Source: Thiohalorhabdus sp. Cl-TMA
GTDB taxonomy: Bacteria; Pseudomonadota; Gammaproteobacteria; Thiohalorhabdales; Thiohalorhabdaceae
Assembly: GCF_041821045.1 (NCBI RefSeq)
Contig: NZ_JBGUAW010000013.1
Location: 1 to 64,000 of the forward strand
DNA: 64,000 bases
Direction of reading: 5' to 3'
The notes under the pieces were generated by a model that saw nothing but the letters and a program-made list of their open reading frames with translations, had not been told where the DNA came from and ran no database searches. Positions 1-8,116 of the stretch are shown here, one piece after another (the stretch's first letter is position 1; each line of letters opens with the position of its first letter). Position numbers and translations under genes: made by a program.

Positions 1-18
1 GACACCGGCCGGATCGGT

Positions 19-1010
19 TTGGCTGAACCCCGAGCGAGCCTTTCGCTCGGATACGGAGGAAGCCGCAGCGTGAGTCCCGGGGAAGCGACAACTACCTTGA
101 AAAACGCCGGGGGGGCCGGAGCCCCTGGCGCATTCTGGCCCGGCAGTTCCGGAGCTTCCTCATCCTGCTCCTGGTGGGGGCGGCGGTGCTCGCCGCCGCC
201 AACGACGATCTGACCGACGCGGTGGTGATCCTGGGCGTGGTGCTGCTCAACGCGGTACTGGGCTTCTACCAGGAATACCGGGCGGAGCGTTCCCTGGCCG
301 CTCTGCGGGGCATGCTGGCGCCGGAGGCCGAGGTCCGACGGGACGGCCAGCGCCGCATGATCCGCGCGGAGGATCTGGTTCCCGGCGACATCGTCCTGCT
401 GGACGGCGGCGACCGGGTCCGGGTACCGGCGGACGGTCGGCTGCTGTTCGCCTCGGGACTGGAGGTGGAGGAATCGGCGCTGACCGGAGCGGACCGCCGC
501 GAGCTCGCGGCGGCCAACGGACGCCTGGCCGCCCAGGGCACACGGGTCATCGCCACCGCCTCGGGAAGCATCGCCGCGGAGCAATTCGACCCGGAAGGGC
601 CTCTTGAGCCCCATATCCGAGGACTCACCTTCGAGGGACTGGTGGGCCTCATGGACCCGCCGCGCCCGGAGGTGAAGGAGACCATCGCGCTCTGCCGTCG
701 GGCGGGCATCGGCGGAAAGATGATCACGGGCGACCAGCGGATCACCGCGGAAGCCATGGCCCGGGAGCTGGGGATGGAGGGCGCTGTTCTGGACGGCGCG
801 GCCCTCAACGCCCTGTCCGAGGAGGAGCTGGCGGAGCGCATCGGCGGGATCGGGGTCTTCGCCCGAGCACAAGGTCCGCATCGTGCGCGCCCTGGAGGCG
901 CAGGACGAGGTGGTGGCCGTCACCGGGGACGGCGTCAACCACGCCCCGGCGCTGCGGCACTCGGACATCAGCGTGGACACCCTTTCGGCGACGCCTGGAA
1001 GGAGACTGAC
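19..1010 (+). pseudogene. Decayed P-type cation-transporting ATPase
   Basis: Remnant of a P2-type membrane ATPase that would pump cations with ATP. From about base 69 one frame reads RSPWRILARQFRSFLILLLV and a transmembrane stretch, then the actuator domain (VPGDIVLLDGGDRVRVPADG, EESALTG). After that the protein jumps directly to the late P/N-domain segments ([28 protein letters not shown]). The DKTGT phosphorylation loop between them is absent. Near base 870 the frame shifts, and another frame carries [17 protein letters not shown], where the family has GDGVNDAPAL, so the hinge aspartate is His. Homology stops near base 1000, without the C-terminal helices. An N-terminal segment resembling the usual EEAA pattern lies in yet another frame at 50-70. 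Several independent lesions make this a pseudogene; whether it begins upstream of the window is unknown. Confidence 0.85.
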
Positions 1011-1145
1011 AGGCGCTCCACGCCGAGCCCCACTGCCTACCCATCCCCGCTACCGAGCGGGGCTCGCAACCGGTGCGGTTCAGGCCGAATACCCGGATAG
1101 CCGCCTGCGATAAACGATCCCCCGGTGGTTTTCCGCCTCGAACGC

Positions 1146-1808
1146 TCAGGAGGCCAAAGCGTCCATGACCGCCTGGGCGGTATGGCGGCTGGACTGCGGG
1201 TTCTGCCCCGTAATCAGGTTGCCGTCCACCTCCACGTGGTTCTCCCAGTTATCGGCGGCCACCACCTGGCCGCCCGCCTCCCGCAGCCGGCTCTCCAGCA
1301 GGAACGGCATCAGCTCCTTGAGCTGCACGGCCTCCTCCTCGCCGTTGGTGAAAGCCGTCAGGGTATGGCCTTCCACGATGGGGTGGCCGTCCGAGCGGTT
1401 GGCATGCACCAGGGCAGCGGGACCGTGGCAGACCCCGGAAACCACCTTGTTGGCGTTGTTCAGGCGCTCGATGACCCGGACCAGCAGGGCATTCTCCGGG
1501 AAATCGAACATGGTGCCGTGTCCGCCCGGCAGGAAGATGGCGTCATACTCCGCCTCCGATACCTCTTCCAGCGCTTTCGTGGCCTGAATCGCCGGCCAGG
1601 CCTCGTCGCCGCTGGTGTCCTCCGGCGCGCTTCGCGGGTCGATGGGCGCCGGCCCGCCCTTGGGGCTGGCCACCACCACCTCGGCGCCCTGCTCCCGAAA
1701 GATCCGATACGGAGCGGCGAACTCCTCGTACCACAGCCCGGTGGTGTGATTGTCGTCGATACGGTCGTGGCTGGTTACCACCATCAGGATTCTCGGCTGC
1801 TCGCTCAT
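1146..1808 (-). CDS. DJ-1/PfpI family protein (Hsp31/glyoxalase III-like)
   Basis: A 220-residue single-domain protein of the class I glutamine amidotransferase-like fold. The nucleophile elbow is GVCHGPAALV, with the Cys in the usual DJ-1/Hsp31 position. An upstream glutamate in TTGLWYEEFAAPY matches the acid that pairs with it. The N-terminal strand RILMVVTSHDRI and the loop LPGGHGTMFDFPEN are also typical. Relatives act as protein/nucleotide deglycases, glutathione-independent glyoxalases or holding chaperones against reactive carbonyls. The gene lies 81 bp downstream of a dehydrogenase on the same strand, so the two may be co-transcribed in a stress-response unit. The exact substrate cannot be told from sequence. 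Confidence 0.9.
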   Translation of the reverse strand: MSEQPRILMVVTSHDRIDDNHTTGLWYEEFAAPYRIFREQGAEVVVASPKGGPAPIDPRSAPEDTSGDEAWPAIQATKALEEVSEAEYDAIFLPGGHGTMFDFPENALLVRVIERLNNANKVVSGVCHGPAALVHANRSDGHPIVEGHTLTAFTNGEEEAVQLKELMPFLLESRLREAGGQVVAADNWENHVEVDGNLITGQNPQSSRHTAQAVMDALAS

Positions 1809-1889
1809 GACAAGGTCTCCTCGGTAATCGCAGCGAATAGTGCATGAAGGACGGGGCGGCTGGGGGAAACCGCCCCCTTGGAAGCCGGA

Positions 1890-2825
1890 TCAGCCGGCCT
1901 GACCCATCACCGGCAGCACGATTCCGGAAATGAAGCTGGCATCGGCATCCGAGGCCAGGAAGACGTAGCTCGGCGCCACCTCCTCGGGCTGGGCCGGACG
2001 GCCCATGGGCGAGCTGCCCAGCCCCTGACCGAAGCTCGCCACTTCCTCGGCGCTCACGCCTTGATCCGCCACGTTCAGCGGCGTCCAAACCGGTCCCGGC
2101 GCCACGCAGTTGGCGCGTATACCCTTGCCGCGGAGCTCCTCGGCCAGGGTCCGGGTTAAGGCGTGGACCGCGCCGTTGGTGGCCGAATACTCCGGAAGGC
2201 GGGAGGATCCGGTCAGGGCCACCTGCGAGCCGGTGGCGATGATCGAGGAGCCGGGCTCCATATAGGGCACGGCCTCCCGCGCCAGCCAGAAATAGGCGTA
2301 GATGTTGGTCTTGAAGGTGCGGTCGAGCTCTTCGTCATTGACGAAGGTGACATCGGGCTTGCGGTTCTGCCATGCGGCGTTCTGGATCAGGATATCCAGG
2401 CGCCCCAGCTGCTCGACCGTACCCCGGACGGCATCCCGGCAGAATTCGGGCTGAACCAGGTCGCCCTCGAGCAGAAGACAGCGCTGACCCGTTTCCTCGA
2501 TGGCTTGCTGAATCTCCTCGGCATCCGCCCGCTCCGAGGGCAGGTGGGTGATTGCCACGTCGGCGCCCTCGCGGGCGTAGAGGTAGGCCACCGCCCGGCC
2601 GATGCCCGAATCGCCGCCGGTGATGAGGGCCACCTTGCCCTTCAGCTTGTCCGCGGGCCTGTAGTTGGGCGCCCGCCAGCGCGGAGCGGGGGTCAGCTCC
2701 GACTCCAGCCCGGGCTCCCCCTGGTGCTGCTCGGGGAAGGGCGGTACGGGCTCGTTCTGCATCTGCGGTCCCCGGGACCGCGGGCTCTCGGCTCCTGCAG
2801 AGGATTCGTCGAGGTCCATGGTCAT
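1890..2825 (-). CDS. SDR family oxidoreductase with catalytic Lys replaced by Asn
   Basis: Short-chain dehydrogenase/reductase of 311 residues in the YghA-like group. It has a long polar N-terminal extension (about 60 residues), the nucleotide-binding motif ITGGDSGIG at 68-76, an NNAG-like IQNAAW, the catalytic-Ser region TGSQVALTGSS, and NCVAPGPVWTPL near the C-terminus. The start is placed at the ATG at 2825 because an SD sequence (GGAGGTGA) sits 5 nt upstream; an in-frame TTG 30 nt earlier lacks one. The family active site is YxxxK, normally YSATKGA. Here it reads YSATNGA, with Asn217 where Lys is expected; the codon AAC (2175-2177) is one base from a lysine codon. The fold and cofactor site look intact, so the protein may be catalytically impaired or recently mutated. 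Confidence 0.9.
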   Translation of the reverse strand: MTMDLDESSAGAESPRSRGPQMQNEPVPPFPEQHQGEPGLESELTPAPRWRAPNYRPADKLKGKVALITGGDSGIGRAVAYLYAREGADVAITHLPSERADAEEIQQAIEETGQRCLLLEGDLVQPEFCRDAVRGTVEQLGRLDILIQNAAWQNRKPDVTFVNDEELDRTFKTNIYAYFWLAREAVPYMEPGSSIIATGSQVALTGSSRLPEYSATNGAVHALTRTLAEELRGKGIRANCVAPGPVWTPLNVADQGVSAEEVASFGQGLGSSPMGRPAQPEEVAPSYVFLASDADASFISGIVLPVMGQAG

Positions 2826-3031
2826 GGCCCTCACCTCCGGTTGGCTGTCTTGCAAGGAGTTGAAGAACCATTTCCCTCCTTATCACCCCACACCAGCCGC
2901 TCTGCAATGGGATGCGGGTTCAGCCCGCGCCGGGATGGGAGCCACCCGGATAGGAACGCTCCCGGCGGGAGACAGGCGCGCCCGCACGTGCCACGGTATG
3001 CGCATTTTTCCGGAGGAGAAGGGGGCGTTTC

Positions 3032-4099
3032 GTGGCTGCATCCATAGCACTCTGGTCGCTGGTGGCGCTGGTTTCCACGGCAGTGGTCTGGAAGGGGAGT
3101 ACTTGGCTGGAGCGATCCAGCGAGCGGCTCTCGGTCTACTACGAGCTGCCGGAGATCGTACAAGGAGCGATCGTGGTGGCCGTGGGGTCGAGCTTCCCGG
3201 AGCTGTCCACCGCCGTGCTGTCGGCGCTGCTCCATGGAGCGTTCGAGCTGGGCGTATCGGCCATCGTGGGCTCCGCCCTGTTCAATATCCTGGTCATCCC
3301 GGCCCTTTCCGGGCTATTCGGCCACCGGTTCCTGCCCGCCAACCGGGACTTGGTCTACAAGGAAGCCCAGTTCTACATGATCGCCGTGGCGGTGCTGACG
3401 CTCACCTTCGCCTTCGCCGCCATCTATTTCCCCGTGGCCAACGACCAGGGCGTCATTCTGGGCGAGATCAACCGCAGCCTGGCGCTCATGCCCATCGCCC
3501 TCTATGGCCTCTATGTCTTCGTGCAGTACCAGGACACCATGGACTATACCCCGGAGGTGGAGGCGGGGAATATCCGGCCCCTGCGGGAATGGGGGCTGCT
3601 GCTGGCCGCCCTGGTAACCATCCTCGCTGGGGTAGAAGGACTCGTGCGCGCCGCCATCCATTTCGGCGACCTGTTCGGAACCCCCAGATTCCTTTGGGGA
3701 ATCACGGTGGTGGCGGCCGGCACCTCGGTTCCCGACGCCTTCGTTTCCATCAAGGCCGCCCGCTCGGGAAGGTCCGTGACCAGCGTGGCCAATGTCCTCG
3801 GTAGCAACATCTTCGATCTGCTCGTGGCCATCCCCATGGGCGTTTTGATCGCCGGAGCCGCGACCATCAATTTCTCCATCGCCGCCCCCATGATGGGCGT
3901 GCTGACCCTGGCCACCATCGCCCTGTTCCTGATGATGCGCACTCACATGGTGCTGAGCCGGAAAGAGGCCTGGAGCTTGCTGGGCCTCTATGCGCTGTTC
4001 GTCGTCTGGATGGGCGTGGAGACCTTCGGCCTTATCGATCTGGTCCCCAGCCTGCCCCCGTCCGAGGCAGCCAGCGGTGGCCATGCCGGGGGACATTGA
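3032..4099 (+). CDS. CaCA-family sodium/calcium exchanger-like membrane protein
   Basis: Integral membrane antiporter of 355 residues with about ten hydrophobic segments. The two alpha-repeats that form the ion-binding core are clear. The first is GSSFPELSTAVLSALLHG followed by GVSAIVGSALFNI (about residues 52-88). The second is GTSVPDAFVSIKAARSG followed by SVANVLGSNIFDLLV (about 228-268). The Pro-Glu and Pro-Asp acidic residues in these repeats bind the cation in characterised exchangers. The GTG start at 3032 is preceded by GGAGGAG at 3012-3018. Such proteins exchange Na+ or H+ for Ca2+ or another cation across the inner membrane; which ion is unknown. It diverges from the dehydrogenase gene across about 200 bp. 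The C-terminus ends in a Gly/His-rich tail. Confidence 0.93.
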   Translation: MAASIALWSLVALVSTAVVWKGSTWLERSSERLSVYYELPEIVQGAIVVAVGSSFPELSTAVLSALLHGAFELGVSAIVGSALFNILVIPALSGLFGHRFLPANRDLVYKEAQFYMIAVAVLTLTFAFAAIYFPVANDQGVILGEINRSLALMPIALYGLYVFVQYQDTMDYTPEVEAGNIRPLREWGLLLAALVTILAGVEGLVRAAIHFGDLFGTPRFLWGITVVAAGTSVPDAFVSIKAARSGRSVTSVANVLGSNIFDLLVAIPMGVLIAGAATINFSIAAPMMGVLTLATIALFLMMRTHMVLSRKEAWSLLGLYALFVVWMGVETFGLIDLVPSLPPSEAASGGHAGGH

Positions 4100-4134
4100 G
4101 AGCCCCATATAGGCGCCACTCAAGAGTCCGGCTC

Positions 4135-4322
4135 TTATTCCAGGAAGTCCTTTCCGTAATCGCGCCTGAGCTTTTCGTGAAACCGGAAAACCGCGTGGTT
4201 CCCCATGCTCCCCATGAGCATGCCGAAGCTGCCCACTGCGAAAAAAAGGCGCCAAAGAGCTCGAGAAACCCGGAAAGCAAATTCAGAATGCCCCCCACAA
4301 AGAAAAGCGCATTGCCTATCAT
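4135..4322 (-). pseudogene. Small membrane protein gene with a one-base frameshift in a T7 run
   Basis: On the minus strand the start reads MIGNALFFVGGILNLLSGFL then ELFGAFF, a plausible membrane helix. The frame then degenerates at a run of seven T (plus-strand A7 near 4241-4248). With eight T the reading would continue as FAVGSFGMLMGSMGNHAVF, then a basic tail HEKLRRDYGKDFLE and a stop at 4135-4137. That is a coherent 62-residue protein with two helices. The coding quality on both sides and the homopolymer location suggest a sequencing error, a phase-variable tract or a fresh mutation. No function can be assigned. The gene is convergent with the exchanger gene, ending 35 bp beyond it. Confidence 0.5.
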
Positions 4323-4377
4323 CCCAATATAACTATATTTTCCGTTAACCGGTTATAGGCGAACTTTGCCGTAAGGA

Positions 4378-4408
4378 AAGGCCTTACGCCGTGACGGCGT
4401 AAGGCCTT
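4378..4408. terminator. Perfect 14-bp inverted repeat, probable transcription terminator
   Basis: Bases 4378-4391 and 4395-4408 are exact reverse complements around a TGA loop. No long T run follows on either side (only TT). The hairpin lies 74 bp downstream of the DUF2188 gene end and upstream of the small membrane gene, so it could end transcription arriving from the right. Confidence 0.45.
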
Positions 4409-4482
4409 GCTGGCTGCTGGCAAACCTCGTGGGCCCGGATTTCACGTACCTTTCTGGTGCCAACCGGGCGCAACCGACATGC

Positions 4483-4689
4483 TCAGTCGTAGCTTTGCCG
4501 CTCCACGATGTTGCCGTCCTCCCCCTGCACCTTGATCTCGCTGGGGGTATGCTCCTTGGCTAGGCGGATAGCCTCTTCCCGGGCGTCCTCATGGGACGAG
4601 AAGGTCTGCATTACCTCGTTCTCTCCCTCGAGCTTCACGGCCCATTCATTCCCATGGCTGATGACCCAATATGGCGTGCGATCGCCCAT
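4483..4689 (-). CDS. DUF2188-type small protein
   Basis: A soluble protein of 68 residues matching the DUF2188 pattern: an opening aromatic/His strand (YWVISHGNEWAVKLEGE), a helix rich in Glu and Ala (HEDAREEAIRLAKEH), then a strand ending in the family's G-x-D/N-x-x-x-x-R-x-S-Y-like signature (EDGNIVERQSYD). The family's function is not known. The ATG at 4689 is chosen over an upstream in-frame Met because AGGAG lies about 8 nt before it. The gene stands alone, with about 490 bp of non-coding DNA upstream to the helicase gene. Confidence 0.8.
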   Translation of the reverse strand: MGDRTPYWVISHGNEWAVKLEGENEVMQTFSSHEDAREEAIRLAKEHTPSEIKVQGEDGNIVERQSYD

Positions 4690-5183
4690 GGCCTTTCTCC
4701 TGTATTCGGAAGGGTTCACAGATCCAGGGCGGGTCCGAGCGGCCCTGCGGCAGAGAAATAACGCAGCACCCCCGGCAAGTCCGACCCACCCTGTTTCATA
4801 CTGTGACCCAGAACACGGATCACTATTCCTGGAAGCGGGCGGGTCCTGATTCGCCCCAACCCCTATCCGAAAACCTCCCCGGCGAGGGAATTCGCATGGA
4901 GAACGAATTTTTCGGGGAACTATTTGAGGGAAGCCAATGAGATCCCACCATAATCAGGAAAAACAAAAGATTCTGATTTTCCGAGTGTAAATATCGACCC
5001 ATTCCAACAACTTGGTCCTGTCCCCCAATATCCGGAGCGTATCGGCCACCGAGCCGGACCCCCGCATATTGCTCGGGAGCAAGCATTTCCCGGATCGTCC
5101 GGCCCCTTTATCATTACGACGTGCCCGGAACCGCCAAGCCACAGGGCCTCGTCTCTCGAACATCCCTTGAAAGCCCGCAAAGC
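4690..5183. other. Non-coding interval before the helicase gene
   Basis: This stretch of about 490 bp has no open frame with protein-like composition. It should carry the promoters for the divergent DUF2188 gene and the DinG-type helicase. A moderately AT-rich patch at 4960-4995 is the best promoter candidate, but no clear -35/-10 pair was recognised. Confidence 0.4.
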
Positions 5184-7292
5184 ATGCCCTCTGAAGAAGC
5201 CAAGACCCGCATCCGCGCCGCCTTCGAGCGAATCAAACAGACCCTCCCCGGATTCCGCGACCGCAAGGTGCAGCGCTGGATGATCGCTGAGGTGGGGCGG
5301 ACCTTTTCCAGCGCCGATGACGGACCCGGGATTTTGGCGTTGGAGGCGGGGACGGGAACCGGGAAGTCTCTCGGCTATCTGCTGCCCGGTATCGTGGTGG
5401 CCCAGGAGGAGGAGAAGACCCTGGTGGTTTCCACCGGAACCGTGGCGCTGCAAGAGCAGCTCCTGGACAAGGACCTCCCGCTGGTGGCCCGTTACGGCGA
5501 GCTGGAGTTTCGCTCCCAGCTGGCCAAGGGACGCGGGCGCTATGCCTGCATCCGGGATCTGGAGCGGGCGGCCACGGAGGACGAAGGCAGCGACCAGCTG
5601 GCGCTGGATGCCGCGGTCTGGGCCCAGCGTCCGTCCCAGGCGGACGGCGAAGCCGTGGCCGCCATGCACCGCGCCTGGAGCGCGGAGGAATGGGACGGCG
5701 ATCTGGACGCCTGGCCCGAGGCCCTATCCGGCCAGGTGCGTTCCCTGGTTACCACCAACCGCCACGGCTGCACCGGGGGCGCCTGCGCCCATCGGGAGCA
5801 TTGCCCCTATTACCGGGACCGGGACCGGGTCTGGGGGGCCGACGTGGTGGTTACCAACCACAACCTGGTGCTGGCGGACCTGGCCCTGGGCGGCGGCGTG
5901 GTGCTGCCGCCGCCGGAGAAGTGTCTCTACGTACTCGACGAAGGCCACCACCTGCCGGGCCGCGCCGTGGACCAGTTCCACGCCGCGGCCGGCTGCGAGG
6001 CGGCCCGGGGCTGGGTGTCCGAGCTGCCCAGGGCGGTCGCGGAGACGGCCGCGGCCCTCGGAGATGAGGACAGCCTCGGTGAGCTGGCGGACAGCGTCCA
6101 GCAACGCTCGGAAGCCCTGGATGGCCTCCTGCAGGAGGCCCACACCACCCTGGCCGCCAGCTGGCCCGGCGACGCCGAGCAGGAGTGGCGCTTCCCCCGT
6201 GGCGAGGTGCCCGAGGACCTGCGCACCCTGGCCGGGCGGGTGGCCGCACCCGCCCGCGAGCTGGCGGCTCGTTTCCGGGAGCTGACCAACAAGGCGGAAA
6301 AGGCCCTGGAGGAAGCACGCTCCCAGAAGGACGAGGCGAAACAGGATGCCCTGAACAAGGCGCTCCCCCGCCTCGGCATGGCCCGCGAGCGCTGCGAGAA
6401 CCTGGAGGCCGCCTGGTCCGGATTCGCCGAAACCGACCCGCCAGACCGGCCGCCCCTGGCCCGATGGATCGAGATTCTTTCCGAGCAGGGCGACCGTTCG
6501 GATTTCCGCGTCTCCGTCTCTCCCATCTCGGCGGCCGACCAGCTGCGGGAATCCCTTTGGGACCGCTGCGCCGCCGCCCTCATCACCAGCGCCACGCTCA
6601 CCTCCCTGGGCCGGTTTGACCGGCTCCTCGGCAAGATCGGCCTCGCCGACGAAGGACGGGCCAACTGCTACCGCCTCCCCTCCCCCTTCGACTACGGACG
6701 GGCTTTGCTCCAGGTTCCGCAAGACCGGCTTCCCGACCCCAGGGACACCGAGGCCCATACCCGGGCCGTCAGCGAATTGCTGCCCGAGCGTCTGGAGGCG
6801 GGACAGGGCAGCCTGGTTCTGTTCACCAGCCGGCGCCAGATGGAAGCGGTGTACGAGCGGCTTCCTTCCGAATGGCAGGCCCGCACCCGCTGCCAGGGCA
6901 CGGTGAGCCGGGAGCGCCTGCTGGCCGACCACGGGGCCGAGATCGAGGCGGGCCGGGGCAGCGTCCTGTTCGGACTGGCCTCCTTCGCCGAGGGCGTGGA
7001 CCTTCCGGGCGCGCTCTGCCGGCATGTGGTGATCGTTCGGCTCCCCTTCTCCGTTCCCACAACCCCCGTGGAGGCCACCACCCACGAGTGGGTGGAATCG
7101 CGGGGTGGAAAGCCATTCTTCGAGATCAGCCTTCCCGACGCCAGTCTGCGCCTGATCCAAGCCGTGGGCCGCCTTATCCGCAGCGAGGAGGACTGGGGGA
7201 CCGTCACCATCCTGGATCCCCGGGTGGTGACCAAGCCCTACGGCCGCGACCTCCTCGATAGCCTTCCGCCCATTCCCCGCCATTTCGAGTAA
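5184..7292 (+). CDS. dinG: DinG-type ATP-dependent DNA helicase (XPD-like, Fe-S)
   Basis: Superfamily 2 helicase of about 702 residues, close to the 716 of E. coli DinG, which unwinds 5'-overhang, D-loop and R-loop DNA. Walker A is EAGTGTGKSLGYLLPG (Lys about 61). The Walker B/DEAH-like box is YVLDEGHHLPG (about 247-257). Four cysteines of an iron-sulfur cluster are present: GRYACIRDL, then HGCTGGACAHREHCPYYRDR just before VVVTNHNLVLADL. Late motifs are TSATLTSLGRF, LVLFTSRRQMEAVY, SFAEGVDLPGALC and QAVGRLIRSEEDWG. The ATG at 5184 begins the conserved protein; an in-frame start 63 nt upstream would add a proline/serine-rich leader and has no clear SD. Role: cytoplasmic DNA repair and replication-transcription conflict resolution. 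Confidence 0.95.
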   Translation: MPSEEAKTRIRAAFERIKQTLPGFRDRKVQRWMIAEVGRTFSSADDGPGILALEAGTGTGKSLGYLLPGIVVAQEEEKTLVVSTGTVALQEQLLDKDLPLVARYGELEFRSQLAKGRGRYACIRDLERAATEDEGSDQLALDAAVWAQRPSQADGEAVAAMHRAWSAEEWDGDLDAWPEALSGQVRSLVTTNRHGCTGGACAHREHCPYYRDRDRVWGADVVVTNHNLVLADLALGGGVVLPPPEKCLYVLDEGHHLPGRAVDQFHAAAGCEAARGWVSELPRAVAETAAALGDEDSLGELADSVQQRSEALDGLLQEAHTTLAASWPGDAEQEWRFPRGEVPEDLRTLAGRVAAPARELAARFRELTNKAEKALEEARSQKDEAKQDALNKALPRLGMARERCENLEAAWSGFAETDPPDRPPLARWIEILSEQGDRSDFRVSVSPISAADQLRESLWDRCAAALITSATLTSLGRFDRLLGKIGLADEGRANCYRLPSPFDYGRALLQVPQDRLPDPRDTEAHTRAVSELLPERLEAGQGSLVLFTSRRQMEAVYERLPSEWQARTRCQGTVSRERLLADHGAEIEAGRGSVLFGLASFAEGVDLPGALCRHVVIVRLPFSVPTTPVEATTHEWVESRGGKPFFEISLPDASLRLIQAVGRLIRSEEDWGTVTILDPRVVTKPYGRDLLDSLPPIPRHFE

Positions 7293-7434
7293 CCCCCGCA
7301 CGAGCTCATTGGAGCCTCCGAATCCCGATGGGCGATCCCACGCCTTCGGGGATCGGGTTCTCCCGGAATGGCAGCCCCCACCGGGTCTGGTTGATATAGA
7401 GATTCATGCAACGGCCACCCGGAAGGGGCGAGGG

Positions 7435-7596
7435 ATGCGAAAGATCATCTTCGAGGAGGAGGGCTTCGTGGCCTATCAGGAGGACGATGGCTCCTTTACC
7501 GTGGAGGACCTCGCCGCCAACATCATCCAGTCCCAGCTGAAGTCCCGCGAAGAGGCCCAGGAAACCATCGACAACAACCGCTCCAAGGGCCGATGA
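7435..7596 (+). CDS. Small acidic hypothetical protein
   Basis: A predicted 53-residue protein: a beta-rich opening (MRKIIFEEEGFVAYQEDDGS, then FTVEDLAANI) followed by a polar helix and a basic end (EEAQETIDNNRSKGR). The ATG at 7435 follows a GGGGCGAGGG SD-like stretch; a longer open frame upstream has poor protein character. It lies 142 bp after the DinG-type gene on the same strand. No family was recognised. Confidence 0.55.
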   Translation: MRKIIFEEEGFVAYQEDDGSFTVEDLAANIIQSQLKSREEAQETIDNNRSKGR

Positions 7597-7739
7597 GCCC
7601 TTGGATAGCCGGCCGCCCCCCTGTCCGGTCCACTCCCCCCACCCGTCTCCCCGTCCCCGATTCTCCCCACATTGAATCCCGAGGTGCCCTGGTCCTGTTC
7701 AGGGGAAAGGACGCCTCTCTGCCGCCGCTCGTAAACCCA

Positions 7740-8116
7740 TTTTTTCTGTCCCATTGCTCTGTCCATTACTGTTCAAGCAAATCAGAGAAATACACGGGTT
7801 AGGTATTTCCCTGAATAGTCATGGATCAAACTTTAATGTGAGGTGGGAGAAAAGCATTTGGACAAACACCTAAAGAAAAACCTTATGAACAATTAAATTA
7901 ACTACGGGGAATACCTAAATAAAATCACAATTGTAAAATAAAATTTACAAACACTGTAAAAATAAAATACACCACTTATTCAATGTAGAAATTTTATACA
8001 CAACCACCCAACATTTAAAACAAAGGGAGGGGGAGATGCGAACCCTACCGACCTGTAATACGGACAGTCCCTGTGTGCATCCCTTGTATCCGGATACCGG
8101 CGGTCGAGGCCCGTCC
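7740..8116. other. AT-rich intergenic island upstream of first lipoprotein
   Basis: Between about 7740 and 8030 the DNA becomes strikingly AT-rich (for example long A/T stretches at 7860-8020) in an otherwise GC-rich window. No protein-like frame is present. It ends just before the SD region of a lipoprotein gene. A similar but shorter AT-rich stretch (about 9545-9770) precedes the paralogous lipoprotein gene. It probably carries the promoter and perhaps binding sites for a nucleoid or silencing protein. Confidence 0.6.

Noticed and set aside
5724-7301. 525-codon minus-strand frame opposite the DinG-type gene
   Set aside because: The opposite strand carries all helicase motifs; this frame has only low-complexity Gly/Arg/Pro-rich composition.
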